A program made the translations under genes and the position numbers. This document shows positions 44,112 to 53,841 of a stretch of DNA of 64,000 nucleotides, piece by piece (the first letter of the stretch is position 1; each line of letters begins with the position of its first letter). Origin of the DNA: an uncultured Bacteroidales bacterium (lineage in GTDB: Bacteria; Bacteroidota; Bacteroidia; Bacteroidales; UBA932); the NCBI GenBank assembly GCA_944326265.1, contig CALVDE010000014.1:62001-126000 (forward strand), read 5' to 3'. The notes beneath the pieces are model-generated. The model searched no databases. It was not told the DNA's origin and saw only the letters and a list, made by a program, of their open reading frames with translations.

Positions 44112-46205
44112 ATGGGGAAAAAGAAAGAGTCAAGGCCGTATCTCGAGAGAGATGTCAGCTGGATGTATTTTAACAGAAGGGTTCTGCAGGAAGCGTGCAA
44201 GGACAGTGTGCCCTTGCTGGAGCGCCTTAATTTCTTAGGTATCTACTCCAACAACCTGGATGAGTTTTTCAGAGTCCGGGTAGCTTCCCAGAACCGTATA
44301 GCCGAGTGGGACGGAAAAGCGGGGCTTAAGGAAGCAAGGCACGCAGCGGATGTCGTCAAGCAGCTCAACCGTATCAACAACAGATATGTAAGGGATTTCG
44401 AGCTTGCAGTCAGGCAGGTTAACAGTGCTCTGGCGGACAGCAATATCCATATAATATCCGATGTCGAGGCTGATGAGGAGCAGAAACAGTTCATCAGGGA
44501 CTATTATCAGGACAAGATAGACGGTTTTATTGTTCCGATATGGCTTTCTGCCGTAAGACATCTTGACTATGAGACGGATGAGAAGATATATTTGGCAGTC
44601 AAGGCATGCCGTCAGACAGAGTCCGGAAAGAATGTTTTCGACTATGCGTATTTCAGTCTTCCGGTGCGGAACTGCGGCAGATTCGTGAGGCTTCCGGACA
44701 AGAATGGCTCGGCCTATATAATGTATATAGATGATGTGGTACGCTGTTGCCTGCCGAAGGTGTTCGAAGGCAACTGCTTCACATCATTCAGCGCTTTCAC
44801 GTTCAAGTTTACACGTGACGCCGAGATGGAAATAGACAACGACCAGCGTGCCGGATTTTTGCAAAAGATCGCTAAAGCTCTGAAGACAAGGCGTAAAGGT
44901 GAACCGTTACGCTTTATCTATGATGAGGAGATGCCCGATGACCTGGTGAGAAGGGTGCTTGGCAAGCTGGATCTTGGGGACAGGGACACTGTCATCCGTG
45001 GCGGAAGGTACCAGAACCATAAGGACCTTATGCGTTTCCCTTCTTTCGGTGACAGTTCATTGCGGTATCCTCCGCTCCCTCCGATAAGGCGTTCGTCCAT
45101 GGAGGCCCCTGGCAGTCTCCTCGAGCGCATTGTCAGACAGGACCGTTTTCTGCATGTTCCCTATCACAGTTTCGATTCATTCATACGTGTTCTTCATGAA
45201 GCGGCCACCAGCCGTAATGTCAAAAGTATAAAGATAACCCTGTACCGTCTGGCGAAAGAGTCAAAGGTGGTCCGGGCACTCATAGCTGCTGCCAGAAACG
45301 GGAAGAAAGTCACTGTCGTCATAGAACTGCTGGCCCGCTTTGATGAGGAGTCCAACATCCAGTGGTCTCAGAAACTCGAAGATGCAGGAGTAAAGGTGAT
45401 ATTCGGGGTAGAAGGGCTCAAGGTCCATTCGAAGGTACTTCATATAGGTACAAAACGAGGCAGTGACATAGCCTGCATCAGCACCGGCAACTTTCATGAA
45501 GGCAATGCGAAGGCGTATACCGACTGCATACTGATGACGTCATGTGCGAGGATAGTGGACGAGGTCGGAAAGGTCTTCGATTTTATCGAGAAGCCTTACG
45601 CGCAGATACGTTTCAAAGAGCTGCTGGTCTCTCCGAACGATATGAAATCCCACTTTATCTCTCTCATCAATACTGAGATACGTAATAAGAAGAATGGCAA
45701 GCCGGCATATATAAAGATAAAGATCAACCACATAACGGATCCAGTGATGGTGGACAAACTTTACGAGGCGGTATATGCCGGAGTGGAGGTCGATTTATCC
45801 GTGCGCGGTAACTGCTCTCTTGTCACGGACAAGCTTCCGGAGAACTGCCATATGAGGATAAACGGAATCATCGACCGGTATCTGGAGCACTCCAGGATAT
45901 TTGTCTTTGCGGCCGGTGGAGCGGAAAAGGTCTATTTGGGATCGGCGGACTGGATGCCCCGCAACCTTGACAACCGGATAGAAGTTGTCACTCCTGTCTA
46001 TGATCCGGCAATCAAGCAGGAAATGAAGAGGATAGTCGAGTATGCGCTGCGTGATGTAAGGCAGGGACGTGTTGTTGACGGGACGGGCCGCAACCTGCCG
46101 TGGACATGTGACGATCCGCTCGATACAGGCTCTCAGGAAGCGCTGTACAGTTATTACAAGGGTCTGGAGGAAAAGGAGTGCATGTATGATGTGTCAATGT
46201 TTTAA
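44112..46205 (+). CDS. ppk1: polyphosphate kinase 1
   Basis: Polymerises the gamma-phosphate of ATP into inorganic polyphosphate. The first 40 residues (ERDVSWMYFNRRVLQEA) are the PPK1 N-terminal domain, and the phospholipase-D-like halves follow. The autophosphorylated histidine is His439 in LKVHSKVLHIGTK and a second conserved His lies in ISTGNFHEGNAKAYTD. ATG 44112 gives 697 residues; ATG 44106 and TTG 44103 are also in frame, all very close to the predicted transcription start, so the leader is short. A PHO-box pair precedes it. The Ppx gene starts 6 bp downstream. Confidence 0.95.
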   Translation: MGKKKESRPYLERDVSWMYFNRRVLQEACKDSVPLLERLNFLGIYSNNLDEFFRVRVASQNRIAEWDGKAGLKEARHAADVVKQLNRINNRYVRDFELAVRQVNSALADSNIHIISDVEADEEQKQFIRDYYQDKIDGFIVPIWLSAVRHLDYETDEKIYLAVKACRQTESGKNVFDYAYFSLPVRNCGRFVRLPDKNGSAYIMYIDDVVRCCLPKVFEGNCFTSFSAFTFKFTRDAEMEIDNDQRAGFLQKIAKALKTRRKGEPLRFIYDEEMPDDLVRRVLGKLDLGDRDTVIRGGRYQNHKDLMRFPSFGDSSLRYPPLPPIRRSSMEAPGSLLERIVRQDRFLHVPYHSFDSFIRVLHEAATSRNVKSIKITLYRLAKESKVVRALIAAARNGKKVTVVIELLARFDEESNIQWSQKLEDAGVKVIFGVEGLKVHSKVLHIGTKRGSDIACISTGNFHEGNAKAYTDCILMTSCARIVDEVGKVFDFIEKPYAQIRFKELLVSPNDMKSHFISLINTEIRNKKNGKPAYIKIKINHITDPVMVDKLYEAVYAGVEVDLSVRGNCSLVTDKLPENCHMRINGIIDRYLEHSRIFVFAAGGAEKVYLGSADWMPRNLDNRIEVVTPVYDPAIKQEMKRIVEYALRDVRQGRVVDGTGRNLPWTCDDPLDTGSQEALYSYYKGLEEKECMYDVSMF

Positions 46206-46211
46206 ATACTG

Positions 46212-47150
46212 ATGAACATGGAAGAAGCGATGGTTGAGTACAGAGATCATTTAGTCACGTATGCGGCTATTGACATAGGTTCAAATGCAGTACGTCTGCT
46301 TATAAAGCAGCTCGAGGACGGGATGCAGCCGCATTTCACGAAGGTACTCCTTCTCAGGGTGCCGCTTAGGCTTGGTTTCGATGTGTTTTCCAACGGAGGC
46401 AGGATATCTGACAGGAAAAGGAAGGACCTGGTGCGTCTTATGAAGTCCTACAGGCAGCTGATGAAGATATACAATGTGTCGGACTACCGTGCCTGCGCCA
46501 CATCCGCAATGCGCGATGCGTCTAACCGGAAGGAGATAATAAAGGAAGTCGTCAGGAAGACTGGAATCAATATCGAGATTATCGACGGACAGGAGGAGGC
46601 CAGGATGATATACAACAACCACATCGAGAACATACGGGGCTATAAAGGCAATTATATGTATGTGGATGTAGGAGGCGGCAGTACCGAGATAAATCTTCTG
46701 GCTGATGGTGATCTTATATGTTCGAAGTCCTATAATATCGGTACTGTCCGTATGCTGAACGACTCGGTGTCAGAAGGGGAATGGATGCGCTTCCGCTCCG
46801 ACCTCGAGGATCTTGCGGCTTCATATCCGGGAATCAACATAATAGGCTCAGGCGGTAATATCAACAAGCTGTACAAATTGATAGAGCCCCGTGACAGGCG
46901 TCTGCCCCGTATGAGCGTGGCCTCGCTGAAAGTCCTGCACGAAAGACTCAAGTCCATGTCTGTGCGTCAGAGAATGGATGAATATGGACTGAAAGCCGAC
47001 AGGGCGGATGTCATAGTGCCGGCAGGAGAGATATTCCTGACTGTCGTGTCGCTCACGGGAGCGTCCTATATATATGTCCCCGTGATAGGTCTTTCAGATG
47101 GAATAATAGACGGTCTGTACACGAAGCATCTGGCCGGATTAGGTGTCTGA
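46212..47150 (+). CDS. ppx: Ppx/GppA-family exopolyphosphatase, single-domain
   Basis: Breaks down polyphosphate or pppGpp. 312 residues: only the actin-like ASKHA domains, without the C-terminal HD domain of E. coli Ppx, as is common in Bacteroidota. The start TYAAIDIGSNAVRLLI is the phosphate-1 loop, YVDVGGGSTEINLL the second, and NIIGSGGNINKLY the adenosine-like loop. It follows ppk1 by 6 bp and is certainly in one operon; synthesis and degradation of polyphosphate are thus controlled together, probably by phosphate supply. Confidence 0.95.
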   Translation: MNMEEAMVEYRDHLVTYAAIDIGSNAVRLLIKQLEDGMQPHFTKVLLLRVPLRLGFDVFSNGGRISDRKRKDLVRLMKSYRQLMKIYNVSDYRACATSAMRDASNRKEIIKEVVRKTGINIEIIDGQEEARMIYNNHIENIRGYKGNYMYVDVGGGSTEINLLADGDLICSKSYNIGTVRMLNDSVSEGEWMRFRSDLEDLAASYPGINIIGSGGNINKLYKLIEPRDRRLPRMSVASLKVLHERLKSMSVRQRMDEYGLKADRADVIVPAGEIFLTVVSLTGASYIYVPVIGLSDGIIDGLYTKHLAGLGV

Positions 47151-47253
47151 CATGCGTTTTTCCTATATTTTCCTGATTTATTAATCCGGAAATATTACTT
47201 GCGGGGAAGAGACGGGAATTCAGAATATAATAATTATAATTGCACAAAACTTT

Positions 47254-48093
47254 TTGTATATGGAAAAAAGAAGTGCAATTTTCAGTTTTTGTATTCTGTC
47301 CGCTGTTTTGGCGACAGTAATTTCCGGTTGTGAGGGAACTTCCGGTGAGGACAACGGTTCGACTACAGTCAAACCTGTGATTGTTGTGGAGGACACTCTC
47401 GTTGTGCCTTCGACTGAAGGCTCCGCTGTGTTGGAATATTCTATAAGTAACCCGGTGGAAGGAGGTGTGGTGACAGCTCTTTGTGACGACAGTTGGATAA
47501 CCGGTGTCAACAGCGACGTCGAAGGAGAGATCAGTTTCGATGTTCAGGAGAATACACGTGATATCCCCAGGACGTCGGTCATGAGACTGGTTTATTTTTA
47601 CGGGGAGGATACTGTCCAGAATGAGACTCTGATATATCAGGAGCCTGTACCGATGTCGTATGATGTCAATATCGGAGAGGCGTATTTTTACGGCGTATAT
47701 AGCGGAACTGTCGGTGACGGGTACAACAAGTTCATGGTATACCTTTCCGACATGCCTTTTGTAGACGGCTCATTACAGTACGGAGCATCGCAGTATATGT
47801 TCGTCCTTTACAGTAATCCGCTGAGCAATAGGGCTAATTATCCTCAGGACGGCGTTTACGAGTATGTTGCTACAAGAGACAATCCTGTTCCCTTCACATT
47901 TGACAACAGCTCATGGTGGTATCAGCTGGACGAAGATGGCTTCTTCGGAGATTTCGGAAACTACGAGGAGGGCTCGACCCTTACCGTGTCCAGTGACGGT
48001 GATGTCTATACCTATGAGGCCAGAATAACGGACATATTCGGCACGACTCATTATGTGAAGGCCGTGACAAGCGAATCTTTTGTAGAAAACTGA
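47254..48093 (+). CDS. BACON-type lipoprotein, short form
   Basis: 279 residues with a lipoprotein signal ending ISGC. A BACON-like domain spans about 45-130 (SEGSAVLEYSISNPVEGG, DDSWITGVNSDVEG, ETLIYQEPV). A beta-rich C-terminal domain follows, with YGVYSG and YLSDMPFVDGS, that matches the start of the second domain of the 48129 product (TWLSDMPFVNEE). It is the first of three tandem lipoprotein genes. Preceded by TATAATTG (47235-47242), a weak -7-like element. Its exact function is unknown; surface binding is the best guess. Confidence 0.8.
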   Translation: MYMEKRSAIFSFCILSAVLATVISGCEGTSGEDNGSTTVKPVIVVEDTLVVPSTEGSAVLEYSISNPVEGGVVTALCDDSWITGVNSDVEGEISFDVQENTRDIPRTSVMRLVYFYGEDTVQNETLIYQEPVPMSYDVNIGEAYFYGVYSGTVGDGYNKFMVYLSDMPFVDGSLQYGASQYMFVLYSNPLSNRANYPQDGVYEYVATRDNPVPFTFDNSSWWYQLDEDGFFGDFGNYEEGSTLTVSSDGDVYTYEARITDIFGTTHYVKAVTSESFVEN

Positions 48094-48128
48094 TAGAGTA
48101 GACTTAAATTCAACAAGTTTTACAAGAA

Positions 48129-49964
48129 ATGAAGAGATTTTTCCCAATTGTTTTCTTTCTGCTTCTGTTTGCGGCATGCGACAGAAATACAGGAAATGCA
48201 CCATCCATCTCTTTACTTGATGACGGTAATGTAATCGTTTCACCTGCCGGCGGCAAGGTGGAGATTGTGTATGGAGTAGTGAATGCTGTGGACGGTGGGA
48301 CCGTATCCGCCTATTCCGATGTCGAATGGATATCCGAGCCGAGTTACGATTCAGATACAAGGCTTTCATTTGTCGTGGATGCGAACGGCACGATGGAGAA
48401 ACGGAGTTCTGTTATAACCATCGATTACACCTACGGCGGTGGAACCGTTGAGAGCAAGCAGATCAACCTTATCCAGAGCGCAAGCAGCTATGCGCTTGAC
48501 GCAACAGTGTTCACTTCTACGTATTATGGAGACTTCTTCGGTGACGACGGTGAGCACAGGTACTATACATGGCTTTCCGACATGCCGTTCGTGAATGAGG
48601 AGCCTCAGGCAGGAGGCACTTATTATCTTTTCGATATCTATGCGCCGGCACCTGAAGGAGGCAAGCCTTCTATCCCGGCCGGAACCTATACAATAGGCAA
48701 GCCCAATACGACGACAGCCATGACATTCTCCTCGGATTATTCGAACGGATTCAAAACGGACGCGAGCGGTAACTATCTGTACGAGTCTGTTTTCTCGGAA
48801 GGTACTCTGACAGTGTCGTACGAGGGCGAGTCCATCGTAATGGAGGCTGTCCTGCTTGACACTGAGGGCGGGTATCATTTTGTATCATACAGCGGTCCGA
48901 CCGAATATATCGAGTGGCATGAGGAAGATGTCTTCCCCGGCATTCAGCACGATATAGAGATAGAGGCATCATTCGGAGAGGCAGTATATGTAGCCGGCAG
49001 CCAGAATGGAGGAATAATGGAAGTACAGTTGTCATTTACTGACATGAGTTTGTCGGCTGTCGGTCTTCCGGAGCCTCCTGGAGCAATTCTCACGCTGGAT
49101 GCGTTTATGCATTATGATTATGACGGAAAGATCACGGCAGGAAACTACACTGTCGTGTCTCCTGCCGGCGAACCGTTGCAGATCACTCCTGGCGAGTGGC
49201 TTATCGAGGACCTGATAGCATCCGGATCCTATGTGACGGAGATGACAGGAGACGCTACCAACTATGCGCTTGTGAAATCAGGCAGCATGGATATTGTGGA
49301 CAATGGCAACGGAGGCTATACCGTGACCTGTACTATAGAGATGGAGACCGGCTATACCGTGACTTGTAATTATGACGGGGCTCTTGATGTAATTGGGGTT
49401 CCAGGACCGTTCTCCACTCTTACGGAAGACAAAGAGCTGGATCTTGAGGGAGCTACTGTTACTGCTTCATGTTACGGAGACTATTTCCGTACAGGAGGAA
49501 TGCAGTGGAACATAACCATCAGTCCTGCGACTTCCGGAGGAGATGGCGTGAACATTGAGATAGTATCTGAGAATGTTCCATTTGATCAGGGCTTTGTGAC
49601 AGGCACCTATACGGCTGCCACTGAACTTTATCCCGGTCCTGGAGAGTACCAGTGCGGAGCGCTCTCGGCTTATGACGGCTCCCTTTCGGGCACTATCTAT
49701 CTGGGAGGCAGGGACGATAAAGGATACTATGTGGAGTATGCGCCTGCGATGTCCGGAGACCTTGATATCGTAAACAATGGAGACGGCACCTATGAGTTCA
49801 CATTCAGTTTCCTTGATGACAAAGGGCACACATGGAGTGGCCATTGGTCAGGTAATGTAAGGACATTGGACTATACTACCTCGGAGGCATCCATTGTCCC
49901 CCTCAGAGCGGCGGAGGAGCAGGCCGTCAGGTTGAACATTAACAATCTTAATAATCTTAATTAA
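48129..49964 (+). CDS. BACON-type lipoprotein, long form, paralogue of the 8632 gene
   Basis: 611 residues. Lipoprotein signal ending FAAC, BACON domain at about 30-120 (SPAGGKVEIVYGVVNAVDG, SDVEWISEPS, VESKQINLIQSAS), and two tandem beta-rich domains with repeated blocks (YYGDFFGDDGEHRYYTWLSD; GTYYLFDIYAP; CYGDYFRTGGMQWNITISPA). The same blocks in the same order occur in the 8632-10389 protein, so the two are full-length paralogues at distant loci. No catalytic residues recognised. It lies 35 bp after the short form and 8 bp before the next gene, so it is in an operon. Confidence 0.83.
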   Translation: MKRFFPIVFFLLLFAACDRNTGNAPSISLLDDGNVIVSPAGGKVEIVYGVVNAVDGGTVSAYSDVEWISEPSYDSDTRLSFVVDANGTMEKRSSVITIDYTYGGGTVESKQINLIQSASSYALDATVFTSTYYGDFFGDDGEHRYYTWLSDMPFVNEEPQAGGTYYLFDIYAPAPEGGKPSIPAGTYTIGKPNTTTAMTFSSDYSNGFKTDASGNYLYESVFSEGTLTVSYEGESIVMEAVLLDTEGGYHFVSYSGPTEYIEWHEEDVFPGIQHDIEIEASFGEAVYVAGSQNGGIMEVQLSFTDMSLSAVGLPEPPGAILTLDAFMHYDYDGKITAGNYTVVSPAGEPLQITPGEWLIEDLIASGSYVTEMTGDATNYALVKSGSMDIVDNGNGGYTVTCTIEMETGYTVTCNYDGALDVIGVPGPFSTLTEDKELDLEGATVTASCYGDYFRTGGMQWNITISPATSGGDGVNIEIVSENVPFDQGFVTGTYTAATELYPGPGEYQCGALSAYDGSLSGTIYLGGRDDKGYYVEYAPAMSGDLDIVNNGDGTYEFTFSFLDDKGHTWSGHWSGNVRTLDYTTSEASIVPLRAAEEQAVRLNINNLNNLN

Positions 49965-49972
49965 TACAGCTT

Positions 49973-51733
49973 ATGAAACTTTTCGTAAAATTATCTGCAG
50001 TCATCTTTGCTGCAATGTTGTGTCTGTCCGGTTGCAATCAGACAGAGGAAACACTTGAGCCTGTTTTCAGTGTGACTACTGAAGGCGATATACTGGTTCC
50101 TGAGGTAGGAGGAACCTACTCTTTCACGTACAGTGTAGAGAATCCTGTAGAAGGTGCTGTCGTGACGGCAGATGCCGGTGAGGTTTCCTGGATCAGCGGA
50201 ATCAATACGTCCGAAGACGGAACTGTAAGCTTTACGGTTGATCAGAATGAGGAGGAGGCAGAGAGAAATGCAGAAATTACAGTCTGCTATACCTATGACT
50301 CCGGAGAGCAGACCGCTACAGTCAAAGTGATACAGAGTGCGAAAGGTTCGTCTCCCGTCATTGTGCCTGACCAGCCGAGTATCGAAGTTCCTGTCGACGG
50401 TGGTGAGATGTCTGTGACCTATACACTCTCAAACCCGGTCGATGGCGGTGAATTTACAGCGACTTCGGAGGATGAGTGGATCACAGGTATTGACTATGCG
50501 GTTGAAGGGACAGTCGCATTCAGTGTAGCTGCCAATGAGTCCGGAGAACTCAGAAACGGGAAAGTTATCCTTCACTATGCCTATATGGGGACTGAGGTGA
50601 CAGCTGAAGTTGCGGTAAACCAGTCAGGGGAGATGTATCCTGACGCATTTGTGATAGAGGTGTCTGAAATTCTTCCTACGACAGCCCGTATCAAGGCCAG
50701 CTCGGCTTATGATGATCTGAGATGGTTTACTGCATATCTCACTCAGGGTGAGCTTGATGCTGTAGGCGGAAAGGAAAATGTAGAGGAATGGTGTACAAGT
50801 TACCTTGAAGAGAACGCTGCCGGTGACCTCGATGGCTTCCTCTTAGCAGGCGACTATGACTATGATGTAGTTGTAGAGAATCTTTCCTTCTCGACGCACT
50901 ATTTTACCCTGGCAGTCGGCGTTGATCCCGCCACTGGCGAGTATCTTACGGATTTCTTCTGGGGACCGGAGTTCGAGACCAGACCGGAGGCCATTACATT
51001 TGATGTAGAGGTGACACCTGATACCAGAAGCGTTACTTTCTCGATCCATCCTTCAGGCGAGGGATATTATCTGTATCAGGTGATAGACGCTGATTTTGCT
51101 CAGCCGGAGTGGTCTGATTATGATATTATGATGGAACTGATATGGGACTGCGGATCGGCTCTCTTTACGCATCTTGTCAATACTGAGGTCAATGATGTTA
51201 CAATAGGTTCTCTGCAGGAGGAAACGGATTACCAGCTTGTGGTATTCGGAGTGAACCCGAATGACGAAAAGCCCACGACACCTCTCACGGTTATTGACTT
51301 CAAGACGCTGGCACCTGTTCTGGAACCGGCTGTGGTTGAAGGTGCTATCACCCATTTCTGGGCTGTCAGCGATTTGATTGCCTACAACCCGGCATATTCC
51401 GAGTTCGCAGGTGACAAGCCGTATGTCGGAGTGGTTGAGCTTACATCTTACAGCGACAATGCAGCAGGTGCTTACTGGCATACAATGGACGGTGACCTTG
51501 CCTGGATGGTTGATGACATGTACGATACCATAGTTGAGAAAAATAACATTGTGTACAAGGATGACCCTGCCTTTTTCATTACGTGTGACTGGGCCATAAC
51601 TCTGTTTCTTGTGGGTATGGATGCTGAGGGCAATCCTGGCAAGGCATTTGCGGACTCTTGGTACGTGTTCGAGGGCGAGCAGGATTTTGAACTTTTCGAC
51701 CAGTATTACAATGCCTGGAAAGCCGCGCAGTAG
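49973..51733 (+). CDS. lipoprotein with two BACON domains and Fn3-like domains
   Basis: 586 residues. Lipoprotein signal ending LSGC. Two consecutive BACON domains: about 28-120 (PEVGGTYSFTYSVENPVEGA, GEVSWISGINTSEDG, TATVKVIQSAK) and about 126-220 (PVDGGEMSVTYTLSNPVDGG, DEWITGIDYAVEG, AEVAVNQSG). Fn3-like repeats follow (TTARIKASSAYDDLRWFTAY; RSVTFSIHPSGEGYYLYQV), of the same style as the 38977 protein. The C-terminus is strand-rich and ends DQYYNAWKAAQ. Third of the tandem lipoprotein genes; a terminator follows at 51765-51801. Confidence 0.83.
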   Translation: MKLFVKLSAVIFAAMLCLSGCNQTEETLEPVFSVTTEGDILVPEVGGTYSFTYSVENPVEGAVVTADAGEVSWISGINTSEDGTVSFTVDQNEEEAERNAEITVCYTYDSGEQTATVKVIQSAKGSSPVIVPDQPSIEVPVDGGEMSVTYTLSNPVDGGEFTATSEDEWITGIDYAVEGTVAFSVAANESGELRNGKVILHYAYMGTEVTAEVAVNQSGEMYPDAFVIEVSEILPTTARIKASSAYDDLRWFTAYLTQGELDAVGGKENVEEWCTSYLEENAAGDLDGFLLAGDYDYDVVVENLSFSTHYFTLAVGVDPATGEYLTDFFWGPEFETRPEAITFDVEVTPDTRSVTFSIHPSGEGYYLYQVIDADFAQPEWSDYDIMMELIWDCGSALFTHLVNTEVNDVTIGSLQEETDYQLVVFGVNPNDEKPTTPLTVIDFKTLAPVLEPAVVEGAITHFWAVSDLIAYNPAYSEFAGDKPYVGVVELTSYSDNAAGAYWHTMDGDLAWMVDDMYDTIVEKNNIVYKDDPAFFITCDWAITLFLVGMDAEGNPGKAFADSWYVFEGEQDFELFDQYYNAWKAAQ

Positions 51734-51764
51734 GCACAGGTATTATTTATGAGTTGGATGAGAG

Positions 51765-51801
51765 GCCGGCCCAAAAGAGGATTTTGAGGTCGGCTTCTTT
51801 T
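51765..51801 (+). terminator. terminator of the BACON lipoprotein array
   Basis: Stem GCCGGCC (51765-51771) with GGTCGGC (51788-51794), one G-U pair, then TTCTTTT. Confidence 0.65.
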
Positions 51802-52032
51802 GCATAATGCAGAATGATATTCGGTTGCAATATTTCAGGTTGCAGCCGATTTCTTTTTTATTCGCCCGGAGTATTGTTGATGACGATATTTCGGGCGTAT
51901 GCTGTTGCAAAGGCCTGACTCAGGGCCGCAGTCCTGCCGGAGAGCATTGCCGAGTATTTCCCCACAGCCACCGCAGGTACGCCGGTATCCGGCTGTCATG
52001 ACCATGATGCAAGGCTGTCGTCGACTTGATAG

Positions 52033-52061
52033 AAAAAGGGCGCATCTGCCGACGCGCCCTT
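52033..52061 (-). terminator. terminator of the TPR lipoprotein gene
   Basis: Stem AAGGGCGC (52036-52043) with GCGCCCTT (52054-52061). On the minus strand a T run follows. Confidence 0.75.
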
Positions 52062-52083
52062 CAGGTTTATAGTGTTTCGTGTG

Positions 52084-53739
52084 TTAGCGGATCTTAGCGA
52101 ATTCGATATCGTTTTCAGCACGTTTTGCAAGGGTCTCGTCTTGAGATGCAATCTCCAGAGCTGCGTTTGCGGCATCGGCATTACCCTGACGGGCTGCGAT
52201 GATGGCTTTAAGGTAGTTCTTGCACTGGCACTGTGCGTCTCCAAGAACTTTTGAAGCTGTGTTGAGGTCTCCTGTAAGGATGTTTACGAGAGCCTCGTTG
52301 AAGCTGCCGGCTCCGCTGAGCTTGGCGGCTGCGTCAGTGTAGTTGCCGTTGAGGATGTCGATGACAGCCAGATTGTACTGGGCCTCTTTCAGAGATGACT
52401 TGCTGAATGCGGCAGCTGCGGCCTCGTAGTCGGCCTTGCGGAGTGCTACGACACCCATGGCATTGTTATAATAGGTGTTGTTCTTGTCGGCTACTCCTGC
52501 GAGTGCGTTCTCAGCCTCTGCGTTCTTGCCGAGTGCGAGGTAAGCCACGCCCAGGTTGATCCTGGCGCGCTCGCTGTTGAATTTCTCGACAGCTTTCTGG
52601 TAAATGGTGATTTTCTGGTTGGCGTCCTGAAGCAGTGAGCCGGCGCGGAGAAGCGCTTCCTCATCCAGAATCTCTATGTTGTCGTTCACGAGGGCCACAA
52701 GCTCTTCGTTGGTGTAGTTGGTGAACTCGACATTGGCAATGAATCTTGCACGGCGGAGCTCAGGAAGAATGTCTTTCTTGAGTACGGTGTAGACCTGTGA
52801 CATGTTCTTGATCTCTCTCTCGCGGACAGCGGGATCGCTGTACATCTCGAGAACGCGGAGGATAAGGTCCTTGTCCTCGATGTTGGAGCCGGATACGAGG
52901 GCCTTGAAGCCGTCCCAGTCCTCATCTACGTTGGATGTGTTGACATTGGCCTCGATGGCGATGTCCTTGTTGTTGATCTTCTTGTTGAATGCATCGCTGG
53001 CGGTCTTGGCGCGGCGCTCGGAGAGCTCTGCGTTGAAGTCCTCCTTTCCGTCAGGAGAAGCGTATGCGATGATGTCGGTGCTGATCAGCTCGCGGCGCTC
53101 ATCGGCCTTGAGGTTGGTCAGGAACTCCTGGAAAGCCTTGATCTCGTCGCTCTTGAGCTGAGAGGGACGTACTGTCGCGCTGTTGATCAGATAGAGGATC
53201 TGAGTCTCGTTCTGCTCGGGGATAACGGCCTGATATGCATCGGGGGCGTATGCGAGAGAACCGCTCTGCTTAACCAGCATATAGGTGGTGTTGGCTCCGT
53301 CGGCTACCTTGTAGGGAGCTGTGAAGGGGATTCTCTTGTCCTTGTGGATGACGGTCATCCTGAGCTCGAGGTGCGAGTTCTCTACACCCTCAACGTACTC
53401 GAACTCGAATGTTCTGGAAACGTTTCCGCCAGCCTCGGGAACAACCTCATAGTTGTCGGTTACATCCTCGCCCTGAAGCATGACAGGGTCGAGAGCGGTC
53501 TCACCGCCGTTATATACAAGTACGGGGATAACCTCGACAACAGCCTTGGGGTGGAAAAAGTCTTCGGGGAAAGTGACGGTTACATCAGCCTTGATGTTGC
53601 CTGCAACTACCTCAAGAACCTGGGGGTTGCAGCTGACTGACACAGCTTCGGCGCTTTCAGCCATCTTTTTGGGACTGCCGCAGGATGAGATGAGAAGACC
53701 GGCGGCAGCGATCATGAATACGTTAAAAATCTTTTTCAT
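52084..53739 (-). CDS. TPR lipoprotein with OmpA-like middle region
   Basis: 551 residues. Lipoprotein signal ending LISSC. The middle (about 195-330) looks like an OmpA-type peptidoglycan-binding domain, with IAYASPDGKEDFNAELSERR and a following AKTASDAF. The C-terminal third is a chain of TPR helices (ARINLGVAYLALGKNAEAEN, YNNAMGVVALRKADYEAAAA). This family is common in Bacteroidales; a role in anchoring or assembling envelope complexes is likely but unproven. It has a -7 element TATATTTG at 53797-53790 and diverges from the sigma-54 activator gene. Confidence 0.85.
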   Translation of the reverse strand: MKKIFNVFMIAAAGLLISSCGSPKKMAESAEAVSVSCNPQVLEVVAGNIKADVTVTFPEDFFHPKAVVEVIPVLVYNGGETALDPVMLQGEDVTDNYEVVPEAGGNVSRTFEFEYVEGVENSHLELRMTVIHKDKRIPFTAPYKVADGANTTYMLVKQSGSLAYAPDAYQAVIPEQNETQILYLINSATVRPSQLKSDEIKAFQEFLTNLKADERRELISTDIIAYASPDGKEDFNAELSERRAKTASDAFNKKINNKDIAIEANVNTSNVDEDWDGFKALVSGSNIEDKDLILRVLEMYSDPAVREREIKNMSQVYTVLKKDILPELRRARFIANVEFTNYTNEELVALVNDNIEILDEEALLRAGSLLQDANQKITIYQKAVEKFNSERARINLGVAYLALGKNAEAENALAGVADKNNTYYNNAMGVVALRKADYEAAAAAFSKSSLKEAQYNLAVIDILNGNYTDAAAKLSGAGSFNEALVNILTGDLNTASKVLGDAQCQCKNYLKAIIAARQGNADAANAALEIASQDETLAKRAENDIEFAKIR

Positions 53740-53789
53740 TTTAAATATTTTAAGATTGTTTCGTTCTGCTTTGCTGTCTTAAGTAAACG

Positions 53790-53797
53790 CAAATATA
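53790..53797 (-). promoter_or_regulatory. -7 element of the TPR lipoprotein gene
   Basis: TATATTTG (read on the minus strand) with TTTG 22 bp upstream at 53823-53820. Confidence 0.55.
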
Positions 53798-53829
53798 ATA
53801 ATTATTTGATTTTTGATGTCAAAAAATGA

Positions 53830-53837
53830 TAACTTTG
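53830..53837 (+). promoter_or_regulatory. -7 element of the sigma-54 activator operon
   Basis: TAACTTTG fits TAnnTTTG and lies only 4 bp before the start codon, so the mRNA is probably leaderless or the true start is a few codons inside. Confidence 0.5.
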
Positions 53838-53841
53838 CGAT

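Larger units (their letters stand above)
51734..52083. other. intergenic region between convergent genes
   Basis: Holds the terminator of the BACON array (51765-51801) and that of the 52084 gene (52036-52061). The 230 bp between them show no credible gene; a 64-codon open frame starting at 51807 has no recognisable motif. Confidence 0.6.

Noticed and set aside
51807-52001. 64-codon + strand frame between convergent genes
   Set aside because: No promoter box, no recognisable content and no sign of selection; it lies between two terminators.
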